Counted from the first letter of the stretch, positions 6,167-13,875 are shown. The stretch: DNA of 17,348 nucleotides from an uncultured Solobacterium sp. (GCA_900543035.1 UQPV01000053.1:1-17348), one strand, 5' to 3'. Notes: generated by a model not told the origin, from the letters alone. Numbers and translations are program-made.

Positions 6167-8334
6167 GCACGCTTCATCCGCTTGCGCTGCGGACGCCGCC
6201 TTGCCCCATGGACCGGACGCGGACTGCGCGCCGCACGTCCGCTCTTTTCCACCAATTCAAAGTCGACCTGCCGCTTCCAACGGTTGGCGCCGATACACTT
6301 TACGCGCACCTTCTGCCCCATGCGGTACTGTCTGGCCGTATGCTCGCCGATCAGCGCCAGCGCTTCCTCATGATACTGATAGCGGTCATCCTTCATGGAC
6401 GAGATATGCACCAGGCCTTCGATCGTGTTGTCCAGCTCGACGAACATGCCGAAGCGGGTGATGCCGCTGATCTTCCCGGTATATGTCCTGCCGACATACT
6501 GTTCCATATACTGCGCCTTCTTCATGTCGTCCACATCGCGCTCGGCCTCCTGGGCACAGCGCTCCCGCACGCTGGCATGCTCGGCAGCCTGTGCGATCCA
6601 TTCGCTGTCGCGCTTCATGGCCGAAGCATCCTGATCATGGGCGAACACATACTTGCGCAGCATGCGGTGCACGACAAGATCGGGATAACGGCGGATCGGT
6701 GAGGTAAAATGCAGATATTCCTTCAGGCCGAGGCCGAAATGGCCCAGGCACTGCACATCATAGCGGGCTTTCTGCATGCTGCGCAGCATATATGCGGAAA
6801 GCACATCATAATTGTCCGCTCCCTGCGCTTCCTCCAGCAGCTGCTGAAACTGTCCTGGATAGACGTGGCTGACATTGACGATGAACGAATAGCCCAGCGT
6901 CTTGGCAACCTTCGCAAAAGCGCGCACCTTCTTCGGCTCCGGCTGCTCATGCACGCGGTACATGGCCGGAAGATCCATCCACTTCAGGTAAGCGGCCACG
7001 CATTCGTTGGCCGCGATCATGAAGTCCTCGATGATGCGTTCGGATTCGCCGCGCTCGCGCAGGACGATATCCTGCGGCACGCCCTGCTCATCCACGATGA
7101 CCTTTGATTCGCGCGTCTCGAAATTCACCGCGCCGAGCGCATGGCGCCGTTTGCGGATCAGCGCGCTGCACCCCATCATATTGTCGATCATGAGCAGCAG
7201 ATGCGCATAGCGGCGGACCAGCTGTTCATCTTTGGCGATGATCCGGTTGACATTGCCATAGGTCATCCGCTCATCGCTGCGGATGATCGCCGGATAGATC
7301 TGTGCGCTGCGCACCGCGCCGTCCATCCCCACATCCATCTGCGCCGTGATCGTGAAACGGTCCTCATGCGGATTCAGGGAACAGATGCCGTTGCTGAGCA
7401 CCTGCGGCAGCATCGGCACCACCCTGTCTGTCACATACACGCTGGTCCCGCGCCGATACGCCTCTTTATCCAGCGCCGTGCCAGGCCGCACATAATAAGA
7501 GACATCGGCGATATGCACCCATAGCCGGTAGCCCTCAGGGATCTTTTTGATGCTGATGGCGTCATCAAAGTCACGCGCATCGTCCCCATCGATCGTGATC
7601 GTCTGCAGATCCCGAAGATCATGCCGGGCCTTGTCGATCATGCGCTCATCGATCGCAGAAGGCACGTTCCTGATCTCCTCCAGCGTATCTTTGTCAAACT
7701 CTGTATAGATGTCATTCTCCACCAGCAAAGACAGGATATCGATGCCCGGATCGTACTTATATCCCAGCACCTTGGTGATGTGTCCGCTCAGCTCTTTGCC
7801 GAATGAGTCGATCTCCACCAGCACCTTGGAATCATGGACGAGCGGAAACTGCGCATAATTGCTCACCGTGATGCGCCGTCTTCCCAGATCCTTGTCCGGC
7901 AGGAAATAAAACGATTTCCGATCTTTCTTGACCACGCCGACAAACTTCGTGCTGCCGTGCTCCAGGATGCGGACGACCTCACATTCCGTCTCATGGCCGC
8001 CGCCCTGCAATATGCGGGCCAGGACCAGATCATTGTCCATGCCCAGGCACAGATGTTCTCTGGCTACATAATAGCTGACCTCGTCCCGGTCGATAAAGCC
8101 GAATCCTTTGGCATTGACGCGCAGCCTGCCTTGAAAATAACCAAGGCGTTCCGCTCGCTGATACCCCTCTTTTTCATCCCGCGCCAGCGTCAGTTCATCC
8201 TCCAGCGCGTTCAGTTCCCGCATCATCTTCCGATGCTGCGCGCTTCCCTGCACATGGAGATGCGCGCTGATCTCCTCTGCACTGAATCGATGGTCAGGAC
8301 ACTCATCCATCAGCTTCAATATCTGCTCACGCAC
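6163..8334 (-). CDS. rnr: Ribonuclease R, 3'-5' exoribonuclease
   Basis: This is a 723-aa RNase II/R family enzyme. Order: N-terminal winged helix (about 1-60), cold-shock-type domains (about 65-190), RNB catalytic domain (about 230-560), and an S1 domain near the C-terminus with GKISGITRFGMFVEL and GLVHISS, then a basic tail (RKRMKRA). The catalytic motif DGDDARDFDDA at 249-259 supplies Asp249, Asp255, Asp257 and Asp258. It degrades structured RNA and, in trans-translation, the non-stop mRNA released by tmRNA-SmpB. The start is GTG at 8334, with AGGAGG 8 nt upstream; no better ATG exists. A terminator hairpin lies between secG and this start with no room for a promoter, so expression depends on read-through. 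Its TGA overlaps the next ATG. Confidence 0.96.
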   Translation of the reverse strand: MREQILKLMDECPDHRFSAEEISAHLHVQGSAQHRKMMRELNALEDELTLARDEKEGYQRAERLGYFQGRLRVNAKGFGFIDRDEVSYYVAREHLCLGMDNDLVLARILQGGGHETECEVVRILEHGSTKFVGVVKKDRKSFYFLPDKDLGRRRITVSNYAQFPLVHDSKVLVEIDSFGKELSGHITKVLGYKYDPGIDILSLLVENDIYTEFDKDTLEEIRNVPSAIDERMIDKARHDLRDLQTITIDGDDARDFDDAISIKKIPEGYRLWVHIADVSYYVRPGTALDKEAYRRGTSVYVTDRVVPMLPQVLSNGICSLNPHEDRFTITAQMDVGMDGAVRSAQIYPAIIRSDERMTYGNVNRIIAKDEQLVRRYAHLLLMIDNMMGCSALIRKRRHALGAVNFETRESKVIVDEQGVPQDIVLRERGESERIIEDFMIAANECVAAYLKWMDLPAMYRVHEQPEPKKVRAFAKVAKTLGYSFIVNVSHVYPGQFQQLLEEAQGADNYDVLSAYMLRSMQKARYDVQCLGHFGLGLKEYLHFTSPIRRYPDLVVHRMLRKYVFAHDQDASAMKRDSEWIAQAAEHASVRERCAQEAERDVDDMKKAQYMEQYVGRTYTGKISGITRFGMFVELDNTIEGLVHISSMKDDRYQYHEEALALIGEHTARQYRMGQKVRVKCIGANRWKRQVDFELVEKSGRAARSPRPVHGARRRPQRKRMKRA

Positions 8335-8353
8335 CCTGATCCCCTCCTTTCAT

Positions 8354-8377
8354 AAAAAAAGACCCGTCCAGGGCCTT
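8354..8377 (-). terminator. Terminator or attenuator between secG and rnr
   Basis: AAGGCCC, loop TGGAC, GGGTCTT and a run of seven T follow the secG stop codon at once. The rnr ribosome binding site begins only about 5 nt after the T run. It therefore limits, rather than separates, transcription into rnr-capA-smpB. Confidence 0.8.
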
Positions 8378-8607
8378 TATGACAATACACGAATCAACAC
8401 GACCAAGAAGAAGAACAAGATCCCCACTGCCATGGTTGCATTGGAAATGATCCTCTCGGCCCCGCGCTCTTTTGTATTTGCGAACAGATTCAGATCACCA
8501 GCTCCGGTAAACGCCGAACTGAGGCCATCTGATTTTCCGCCCTGCAGCAAAGAGAGTATTATCAATACGACCGCTACCAACATCAGCAAAACCTGTAAAA
8601 ATTCCAT
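8377..8607 (-). CDS. secG: Preprotein translocase subunit SecG
   Basis: This is a 76-aa protein with two membrane spans (about 4-22 and 56-74) linked by the family's Gly/Ser-rich loop (LLQGGKSDGLSSAFTGAGD, FANTKERGAERI). SecG is a small accessory subunit of the SecYEG channel that aids SecA-driven export. The start at 8607 has AAGGGGGAG 6 nt upstream. It has its own sigma-A-like promoter and is the first gene of the secG-rnr-capA-smpB-ssrA region, as in Bacilli, although the carboxylesterase usually between secG and rnr is missing. Confidence 0.93.
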   Translation of the reverse strand: MEFLQVLLMLVAVVLIILSLLQGGKSDGLSSAFTGAGDLNLFANTKERGAERIISNATMAVGILFFFLVVLIRVLS

Positions 8608-8659
8608 ACCATACTCCCCCTTTCTGTCATTTTACCCGTTTATATGGATTTACTTTCCC

Positions 8660-8688
8660 ATTATAGCATCACATCATCATTTTGGCAA
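8660..8688 (-). promoter_or_regulatory. Promoter of secG
   Basis: TTGCCA (8688-8683), a 17-nt spacer and TATAAT (8665-8660) lie about 53 nt before the secG start. The -35 box lies just downstream of the end of the HAD phosphatase gene. Confidence 0.7.
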
Positions 8689-8703
8689 ACAAAATTCGCC
8701 ATC

Positions 8704-9465
8704 TCAGCCAATCAGTTCCCGCAGATCGTCCACCACATGGTCAGGAAAGACGCCCAAACGCTGGACATCTTCTCTCTTATGCACACCGCTGGTCACGAAG
8801 ATCGTCTCGACGCCGTTGTCCGTCCCCAGCCGGATGTCCGTTTCCAGATTGTCTCCAATCAGGACGACATCTTCTCTATGCAGCTGAAGCTGCTCCAGTG
8901 CAAGGTCAAGGATAGGCGCATATGGCTTGCCGATGCGCGGCGAGGTCTGCGAACTGGCGTACTCGAACATGTTCACGATCGAGCCGTTGCCGATGTCGAA
9001 TCCCTGGCTCGTCGCGATCAGCCGGTCAGTATTCGTCCCGATCAGCTTTGCTCCGGCCAGCAGCTGCTTCAGCGCATCGCTGTAACGTCGGTAATCTGCC
9101 GTCTTATCCAGGCCGACGAAGACATAGTCCGCCTGATCCTGCACCAGCTCGAACCCTTGTTCCAACAGCGCCTCTTCCAGCCCGGCCATGCCGATGACAT
9201 ACGCGCGGCGTTTATGGCTCTGCTTGGCCACATAAGCGGCGCTGGCCATGGCGCTGGTGAAGAAATGCGACGGCTTGATCCCGCGGTAGCCCAGCTTCTC
9301 CATATGCGCGACATTTTCCGCTCTCGTGCGGGTCGCGTTATTGGTCAAGAACAGAAATGGGTGCTGGTGTTCCAGCATCCAGTCAATAAAGCGCTTTGCG
9401 CCTTCGATCAGCGTATCGCCGCAATACATCGTCCCGTCAAGGTCGATCAGGCAGGTCTTGTTCAT
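8704..9465 (-). CDS. HAD-superfamily class IIA phosphatase (NagD/AraL-like)
   Basis: The product is 253 aa from the ATG at 9465, which sits 9 nt after AAAGG; an upstream in-frame ATG at 9489 would add eight residues. Motif I is LIDLDGTMY (nucleophile Asp and acid/base Asp), motif II is FLTNNATR, the Lys region is GKPYAPI, and motif IV is GDNLETDIRLGTDNG. The large cap between motifs II and III marks subclass IIA, which in Bacillota includes broad sugar-phosphate and nucleotide phosphatases (p-nitrophenyl phosphatase type). The natural substrate cannot be told. It follows a small membrane-protein gene by 30 nt and probably shares its message. Confidence 0.9.
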   Translation of the reverse strand: MNKTCLIDLDGTMYCGDTLIEGAKRFIDWMLEHQHPFLFLTNNATRTRAENVAHMEKLGYRGIKPSHFFTSAMASAAYVAKQSHKRRAYVIGMAGLEEALLEQGFELVQDQADYVFVGLDKTADYRRYSDALKQLLAGAKLIGTNTDRLIATSQGFDIGNGSIVNMFEYASSQTSPRIGKPYAPILDLALEQLQLHREDVVLIGDNLETDIRLGTDNGVETIFVTSGVHKREDVQRLGVFPDHVVDDLRELIG

Positions 9466-9495
9466 GTCATCCATCCTTTCTCTCATCAAGGATGC

Positions 9496-9678
9496 TCAGC
9501 CGCGGCGCCGCTTCCCCCTGGGCCAAAGCAGGATCAGCCCGAGCAGCACCAGCAGCAGCGGCCAGTTCTGCCTGAGCAGCGCATATGCTTGTTCCAGCAT
9601 CTCTCTGCCGCTCATATCCGGTCCCAACAGCAGCACCAGTCCCGCCACGCAGCAGATCATTCCTGCCCGCTGACGCAT
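9496..9678 (-). CDS. Small membrane protein of unknown function
   Basis: A 60-aa protein starts at ATG 9678; two GTG codons at 9687 and 9684 are alternative starts closer to AGGA. It has two hydrophobic spans (about 6-20 and 39-54), the second with a NWPLLLVLLGLILLWP pattern, then a basic end (RGKRRRG) that is probably cytoplasmic. The arrangement resembles small two-span membrane proteins found in many Bacillota, but I do not recognise a family. It lies between the nusG terminator and the HAD gene. Hydrophobic pattern and tight coupling to the HAD gene support it as real. Confidence 0.65.
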   Translation of the reverse strand: MRQRAGMICCVAGLVLLLGPDMSGREMLEQAYALLRQNWPLLLVLLGLILLWPRGKRRRG

Positions 9679-9738
9679 ATTCACCACTTCCTGTCTTCAG
9701 GATAGCGGTTTTCCTTCATGAGTTTTGTCATAATACGC

Positions 9739-9765
9739 GAAAAAACAGCTGTACAAAGCTGTTTT
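9739..9765 (-). terminator. Intrinsic terminator after nusG
   Basis: A 9-bp stem AAAACAGCT/AGCTGTTTT with a 6-nt loop runs into TTTTTT, starting 3 nt after the nusG stop. It closes the rpmG-secE-nusG message. Confidence 0.9.
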
Positions 9766-9768
9766 CGA

Positions 9769-10317
9769 TCATAATTCGATTTTTTCCAGATCGCTGTAGG
9801 GAATCTCTGTCGGCGTCTCGCGCCCAAACAGCACGAGGAGCACCGTCGCAACCTGGCGAGCAGGGTCCAGCGCTTCGACCGTTCCCTCTGAGCCTTTGAA
9901 CGCCCCGCCGAGGATCTTTACGCGGTCCTTGACATCAAAGTCGATCTGCACATCCTTCTGTGCCCGTCCAAGCCGGCGCAGGATGTTCTCCATCTCTTCT
10001 TCCGCCACCGGGAACGGCTTCGCACCGCCGCCGCTGGATCCGATGAATCCGGTCACGCCCGGTGTGTTACGGACGATATACCACGCTTCATCCGTCATGA
10101 TCATCTGCACGAAAAGATAGCCGCTGAACAGATTCTTCGTCTTCTCGACTTCTTTTCCGTTTTTATATTCGATTTCCTTTTCCTCTGCAACGACGATCTG
10201 AAAAAGAAAGTCCTGCAGGCCCATCGTCTCAATACGCCGTTCCAGATTTTCCTTTACACGGTTCTCATGGCCGGCATATGTATTGACCACATACCATTCT
10301 TTTTTCGGCTCGCTCAT
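9769..10317 (-). CDS. nusG: Transcription elongation and pausing factor NusG
   Basis: This is a 182-aa protein with an NGN domain (about 7-115; EWYVVNTYAGHE, GYLFVQM, VRNTPGVTGFIGS) and a C-terminal KOW domain (about 128-165; DRVKILGGAFKGSEGTVEALD). NusG binds RNA polymerase beside the DNA channel and links it to the ribosome or other factors. The start at 10317 has AGGAGG 7 nt upstream. It follows secE by 14 nt. In most Bacillota rplK-rplA come next; here a strong terminator does, so the ribosomal protein genes are elsewhere. Confidence 0.97.
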   Translation of the reverse strand: MSEPKKEWYVVNTYAGHENRVKENLERRIETMGLQDFLFQIVVAEEKEIEYKNGKEVEKTKNLFSGYLFVQMIMTDEAWYIVRNTPGVTGFIGSSGGGAKPFPVAEEEMENILRRLGRAQKDVQIDFDVKDRVKILGGAFKGSEGTVEALDPARQVATVLLVLFGRETPTEIPYSDLEKIEL

Positions 10318-10331
10318 TCATCTTCCTCCTA

Positions 10332-10511
10332 CTACATTCCGATCAGGCTCAGGAAGCCGCTGGCGACGACCTCACACAGCAGGAAGAAGATACCGAAGAA
10401 GACGGTAAAGACGATGACCGTCAGGCTGTTGGTGGCCAGGGTCTTCCCGTGCGGCCAGCGGATACGCTTCACTTCCTTCAGAATTCCGGAAATACTGAAC
10501 CATTTCAACAT
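10332..10511 (-). CDS. secE: Preprotein translocase subunit SecE
   Basis: This is a 59-aa protein, found by translating the gap between rpmG and nusG. It begins MLKWFSISGILKEVKRIRWP, with the basic amphipathic KEVKRIRWP segment typical of SecE, followed by one membrane span (about 30-55). SecE clamps SecY in the translocation channel. AAGGAG lies 9 nt upstream of the start at 10511. Position between rpmG and nusG is nearly universal in bacteria and supports the call. Confidence 0.95.
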   Translation of the reverse strand: MLKWFSISGILKEVKRIRWPHGKTLATNSLTVIVFTVFFGIFFLLCEVVASGFLSLIGM

Positions 10512-10524
10512 AAAAACTCACTCC

Positions 10525-10674
10525 TTACTTGGTTTCCTTATGTAGTGTATGTCTGCCGCATTTCCTGCAATATTTACGCAGCTCTATGCGTTCCGTGTGC
10601 GTTTTCTTATTCTTGTGCGTCGTGTAGTTACGTGAAAGACATTCACTGCATGTCAGGATCACTTTATCTTTCAT
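10525..10674 (-). CDS. rpmG: 50S ribosomal protein L33
   Basis: A 49-aa protein starts at ATG 10674, 5 nt after GAGGTGG. A longer frame reaching upstream would read through the promoter and is not used. Two Cys pairs (C9/C12 and C36/C39) make it the zinc-binding form of L33. The middle [20 protein letters not shown] is the usual L33 core. It is the first gene of rpmG-secE-nusG. A zinc-free second copy is often present elsewhere in Bacillota genomes and regulated by zinc; this window cannot show it. Confidence 0.95.
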   Translation of the reverse strand: MKDKVILTCSECLSRNYTTHKNKKTHTERIELRKYCRKCGRHTLHKETK

Positions 10675-10705
10675 ACGTTCCACCTCATTTCGCAATTGCT
10701 TACCT

Positions 10706-10734
10706 ACTTTATCATAAAGGCTTCCCATAGTCAA
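10706..10734 (-). promoter_or_regulatory. Proximal promoter P2 of rpmG-secE-nusG
   Basis: TTGACT (10734-10729), a 17-nt spacer ending in TGA, and TAAAGT (10711-10706) lie about 32 nt before the rpmG start. The TG of an extended -10 box may make up for the weaker hexamer. Confidence 0.6.
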
Positions 10735-10754
10735 GATTCCCGTCAATCTATTTT

Positions 10755-10783
10755 ATTATATAATCCTGCAGGGGAAAAGTAAA
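10755..10783 (-). promoter_or_regulatory. Distal promoter P1 of rpmG-secE-nusG
   Basis: TTTACT (10783-10778), a 17-nt spacer and a perfect TATAAT (10760-10755). It is arranged in tandem with P2. Its -35 box overlaps the edge of the palindrome at 10782-10799. Confidence 0.6.
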
Positions 10784-10799
10784 GGAAAAGCTTTTCCTT
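10782..10799 (-). terminator. Palindrome at the end of sigH, possible weak terminator
   Basis: A perfect 18-bp palindrome AAGGAAAAGCTTTTCCTT starts at the sigH stop codon and is followed by TTACTTTTC. As RNA it forms a 7-bp stem with a 4-nt loop. The stem is A/U-rich and the T run broken, so termination would be partial; it could also be a protein-binding site at the -35 box of P1. Confidence 0.45.
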
Positions 10800-11407
10800 C
10801 ACATCCCCCTGAGCATCCTTCTCAGTTTCATCAGCGTGTTCTCCACCTTTTTCTCGGTGACGTTCACGCGCTGTGCGATCTCGCGATAGCTGTATCCCTC
10901 ACGCCTGAGACAGAATATCTGATATTCCAGCTCGCTGATGCTCTTGCGCAGCTCTTCCTCCTGCATCTCCATCGTGACGCGATAAATCGAAAACGCGCCG
11001 TTTTCCTCGACTCGCTGACTTTCGATCAGATCGAGCAGCACGATCGTCCCTTCCGCGTGAATAGCGGCATCCAGGTGCAGGACTTCATGCGTCAGCGAGA
11101 AATCCTTGCGGTACAGCGAACGCTGATAGTCGATGACCGCGTTTCTGATCACCTTGCCGCTGAAGGTAGAAAAGGAGATTCCTTTCTCTTCCCGGTATTC
11201 CAGCACCGCCCGCATCAAGGCTGCGGCCGCAACCTGATGCAGGTCTCCCTCATGATGCCGGATCATGACCTGATAAGTGCAGTTTTGCTTGATGATCGCG
11301 TTGATCTTCGGCTGATACTGATGAAGCAGCAGCTGCAGGCTGTGTTCATCGCCCTGCAAGATCATATAGACGAGTTCATACTCATTATAACGCTCTGATT
11401 CCCTCAT
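10799..11407 (-). CDS. sigH: SigH-like sigma-70 family factor
   Basis: The 202-aa product starts at ATG 11407, with GGAGG 4 nt upstream; an upstream in-frame start would overlap rlmB. Region 2 is seen at about 10-105 (ELVYMILQGDEHSLQLLLHQYQ, then FSTFSGKVIRNAVIDYQRS) and a region 4 helix-turn-helix at the C-terminus (SYREIAQRVNVTEKKVENTLMKLRRML). The call of SigH rests on this architecture and on its place between rlmB and rpmG-secE-nusG, exactly as in Bacillus. The sequence is clearly diverged from B. subtilis SigH, notably in region 2.4, so promoter choice may differ. In Bacillus SigH drives early sporulation and competence. Nothing in this window tells whether the organism sporulates. Confidence 0.8.
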   Translation of the reverse strand: MRESERYNEYELVYMILQGDEHSLQLLLHQYQPKINAIIKQNCTYQVMIRHHEGDLHQVAAAALMRAVLEYREEKGISFSTFSGKVIRNAVIDYQRSLYRKDFSLTHEVLHLDAAIHAEGTIVLLDLIESQRVEENGAFSIYRVTMEMQEEELRKSISELEYQIFCLRREGYSYREIAQRVNVTEKKVENTLMKLRRMLRGM

Positions 11408-11430
11408 ATTCCCTCCATCGAGGAGAGTGA

Positions 11431-12156
11431 TCAAAGGGGGCAACGCTGTTCATAAATCTTATACAGCAGCACCGCGCATGCCACTGAAGCATTCAGGGAA
11501 TTGACCTTCCCGCACATGGGCAGACGGATCAGATAATCGCACTGCTTCTTCACCAGCGGGCGAAGGCCGAACCCTTCAGAGCCGATGACGAGCACCAGCG
11601 GGACCTGATAGTCTCCCTCCCGGTAATCCCGGGCATTGTCCATATCGGCGCCGACCACCCAGTATCCTTTCTGCTTCAGATACTGCAGCGTCTGTGCCAT
11701 GTTGGCGGCGGCGCATACCCGGACGGAATCGATCGCCCCGGTGCTCACCTTGGCCACTGCCGGCGTCAGCGAGACGCTGCGGTGACGGCCGATGATGATG
11801 CCGTCCGCGCCCACGGCGTCTGCACTGCGCAAGATCGCACCCAGATTGTGGGGATCCTCCAGCTCATCCAGCATGATGATGAGCCCGTTCTTCCCTTCCG
11901 GGATCGCCTCCAGGATCTCATCCACGCTGTATGTGCGGTAAGCGTCGATGCAGGCTGCGACGCCCTGATGCCGGTTCGTCTTCACCTTGGCATCCAGCTG
12001 GGCCCGGTTCACCCATTTCACCGGGATCCTCGCCTCCTGCACGCGGCGCACCAGCTTCTGATCGCGGAACCCCTGCATCAGCCAGACCTCATGGATCTTC
12101 CGTCCGTCATCCAGCAGCTGCGCGACGACATTCTTTCCATATACGAACTGTGTCAT
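11431..12156 (-). CDS. rlmB: 23S rRNA 2'-O-methyltransferase, RlmB/YacO type (SpoU family)
   Basis: The 241-aa product starts at ATG 12156 with AGGAG 7 nt upstream and overlaps the mrnC stop by ATGA. An N-terminal substrate-binding domain (about 1-75) is followed by the SPOUT knot domain: motif 1 LDPHNLGAILRSADA-like at 97-114 with Asn104, motif 2 VIGSEGFGLRP at 190-200, motif 3 IRLPMCGKVNSLNASVA at 210-226. The enzyme uses S-adenosylmethionine to methylate the 2'-OH of a 23S rRNA nucleotide (Gm2251 in E. coli). It sits between mini-RNase III, which also acts on 23S rRNA, and sigH. Confidence 0.93.
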   Translation of the reverse strand: MTQFVYGKNVVAQLLDDGRKIHEVWLMQGFRDQKLVRRVQEARIPVKWVNRAQLDAKVKTNRHQGVAACIDAYRTYSVDEILEAIPEGKNGLIIMLDELEDPHNLGAILRSADAVGADGIIIGRHRSVSLTPAVAKVSTGAIDSVRVCAAANMAQTLQYLKQKGYWVVGADMDNARDYREGDYQVPLVLVIGSEGFGLRPLVKKQCDYLIRLPMCGKVNSLNASVACAVLLYKIYEQRCPL

Positions 12157-12539
12157 ACTGTCTCTCCTATTCTGACCATCGCCTGCCACAGCAGCTCCAG
12201 CCGCTCGCTCTTGTGATAAAGATACAAGTATCCGATCACCGCTTCCAATGCGGTCGCGTGACGATAGGTCATGATATCGGCGTTTTTCGCCTTGGTGTGG
12301 ATGGTCGCATTGCGTCCGCGGCGGATGATCTCCTGCTCATCCTCATCGAAGAACGCTTCCTCTTCCAGCTGACGCAGCATCCTCGCCTGTGCATGGGCAC
12401 ATTCCCAGCTGCTGCAGCGGCGCTGCAGCTCCCGCGGACGCTGATAACCTTGTTCCAGGACATGCATCCGCACCTTCAGGCTCATCCAGGCATCCCCGAT
12501 GAACGCCAGCGAAGTGCCATTGTAATTGACGATCTCCAT
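12153..12539 (-). CDS. mrnC: Mini-ribonuclease III (MrnC)
   Basis: The 128-aa product is a stand-alone RNase III catalytic domain with no double-stranded RNA-binding domain, the hallmark of mini-III. LAFIGDAW at 11-18 carries the catalytic Asp16; RRGRNA at 73-78 and TYRHATALEAVIGYLYL at 91-107 carry conserved residues including Glu99. It matures the ends of 23S rRNA in Bacillota. The first motif departs from the usual GDAVYE (here GDAWMS), which is a mild divergence. The start lies 1 nt after the cysS stop and the Shine-Dalgarno is poor, so translation is probably coupled to cysS, the same partner as in Bacillus. Confidence 0.93.
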   Translation of the reverse strand: MEIVNYNGTSLAFIGDAWMSLKVRMHVLEQGYQRPRELQRRCSSWECAHAQARMLRQLEEEAFFDEDEQEIIRRGRNATIHTKAKNADIMTYRHATALEAVIGYLYLYHKSERLELLWQAMVRIGETV

Positions 12540-12540
12540 C

Positions 12541-13875
12541 TTAGAGGATGCCCTTCTCCATCAGCTGCGCACGGTAAACGTCCGCCTGTTCAAAGTTCTT
12601 CGCCTTCACCGCTTCTCTCCATCTGCCATACAAGGCGCAGTCTTCATCGCTGACATTCAGGCACGGGATATCGATGCCCAGCACTTCCATCATCATTTCC
12701 ATCGTCCGCACGAGGACCGCGATCCGCTCCAGATCCGGCTCACGCTGACGCACTGCCGTATTCAGCTGCTTGCATGCTTCAAACACGGCCGCAAACGCAT
12801 TCGGCGTATTCAGGTCATCCTCCATCGCATCGAGGAAGGCGCGATACAGCCCCTCGTCCGCTTCCTGTGCGCGAGGCGCATGCGCCAGCGCCAGCTTGAC
12901 ATAGCCCTGCTTCATCGAATTGGCTGCCCGCTCATATTCCTTATGGCTCGTCTCCAGCGACTCATCGCTCATGTTCAGCGGCGCGCGGTAATGCGCGGAA
13001 AGCATCATCCAGCGGATCACGTTTCCGCCATGTTCCGCGATCAGATCCTTTGCCCAGCGCACATTGCCCAGCGACTTGGACATCTTCACACCATTGATGT
13101 CGATCATGCCGTTGTGGATCCAGTAATTAGCCAGCGGAGTGCCATAGGCGGCACGGGCCTGAGCGATCTCGTTCTCATGATGCGGGAACTTCAGATCCAT
13201 GCCGCCGCCATGGATGTCGATGAGCGGCTGTTCGAATACGTCATGGATCATCACGACACATTCGGTATGCCATCCCGGACGTCCCTTCGACCACGGCGAA
13301 TCCCATTGGATGCCTTCATCCGTCTGTTTCCACAGCGTGAAATCCAGCGGGTTCTCCTTTCGTTCATTTTCGTCGATGCGGGCGCCGACCACCAGATCTT
13401 CTGTCTTCTGGTGGGACAATGCCCCATATTCCTTGACTTCGCCGACCCGGAAATAGACGTCTCCGCCCACCTGATAGGCATAGCCTTTCTGTACCAGCAG
13501 ATCGATGAAGGCGATGATCGCATCCATCGTTTCCGTCACGCGCGGCGCTTCATCCGGCATCATGGCATGAAGCGAAAGACGGTCGTCGTTATATGCTTTT
13601 ATGAACTTATCCGTTACTTCCTTTTCACTGACTCCCAGTTCCTTTGCCACGTTGATGATCTTGTCATCCACATCGGTATAGTTGCTCACCATCTTCACTT
13701 CGTAGCCAAGTGCCTGCAAGGTTCGTTTTAACGTGTCGAACACCACGATGGGCCGGGCGTTCCCGATGTGCGGGTAATTATATACCGTCGGTCCGCACAC
13801 ATACATGCTCACTTTGCCTTCCTGCAGAGGCCGGAAGGTCTCCACCTTCATGCTCATGCTGTTATAGATCTTCAT
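12541..13875 (-). CDS. cysS: Cysteinyl-tRNA synthetase
   Basis: The product is 444 aa. ATG 13875 is 7 nt after AGGAG; an ATG two codons earlier lies too close to that site. Class I signatures are PHIGNARP at 35-42 (HIGH) and KMSKSLGN (KMSKS). Zinc ligands of the family are visible: Cys27, the Cys in WHTECVVM, and the His/Glu of FPHHENEIAQ. It charges tRNA-Cys. The protein is slightly shorter than the usual 460-470 aa. It is preceded by a terminator-like hairpin only about 30 nt from the start, and is followed at once by mrnC. Confidence 0.96.
   Translation of the reverse strand: MKIYNSMSMKVETFRPLQEGKVSMYVCGPTVYNYPHIGNARPIVVFDTLKRTLQALGYEVKMVSNYTDVDDKIINVAKELGVSEKEVTDKFIKAYNDDRLSLHAMMPDEAPRVTETMDAIIAFIDLLVQKGYAYQVGGDVYFRVGEVKEYGALSHQKTEDLVVGARIDENERKENPLDFTLWKQTDEGIQWDSPWSKGRPGWHTECVVMIHDVFEQPLIDIHGGGMDLKFPHHENEIAQARAAYGTPLANYWIHNGMIDINGVKMSKSLGNVRWAKDLIAEHGGNVIRWMMLSAHYRAPLNMSDESLETSHKEYERAANSMKQGYVKLALAHAPRAQEADEGLYRAFLDAMEDDLNTPNAFAAVFEACKQLNTAVRQREPDLERIAVLVRTMEMMMEVLGIDIPCLNVSDEDCALYGRWREAVKAKNFEQADVYRAQLMEKGIL

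Noticed and set aside
8644..9705. 353-codon open frame on the plus strand
   Set aside because: It covers the HAD and small membrane-protein genes in antisense and has no recognisable domain.
9699..9737. 12-codon leader frame (MKENRYPEDRKW) before the small membrane protein
   Set aside because: Its stop overlaps the following start region, but there is no ribosome binding site and no sign of a regulatory codon run.
12526..13731. 401-codon open frame on the plus strand
   Set aside because: It is antisense to cysS, whose motifs and length are beyond doubt; composition is typical of a mirror frame.
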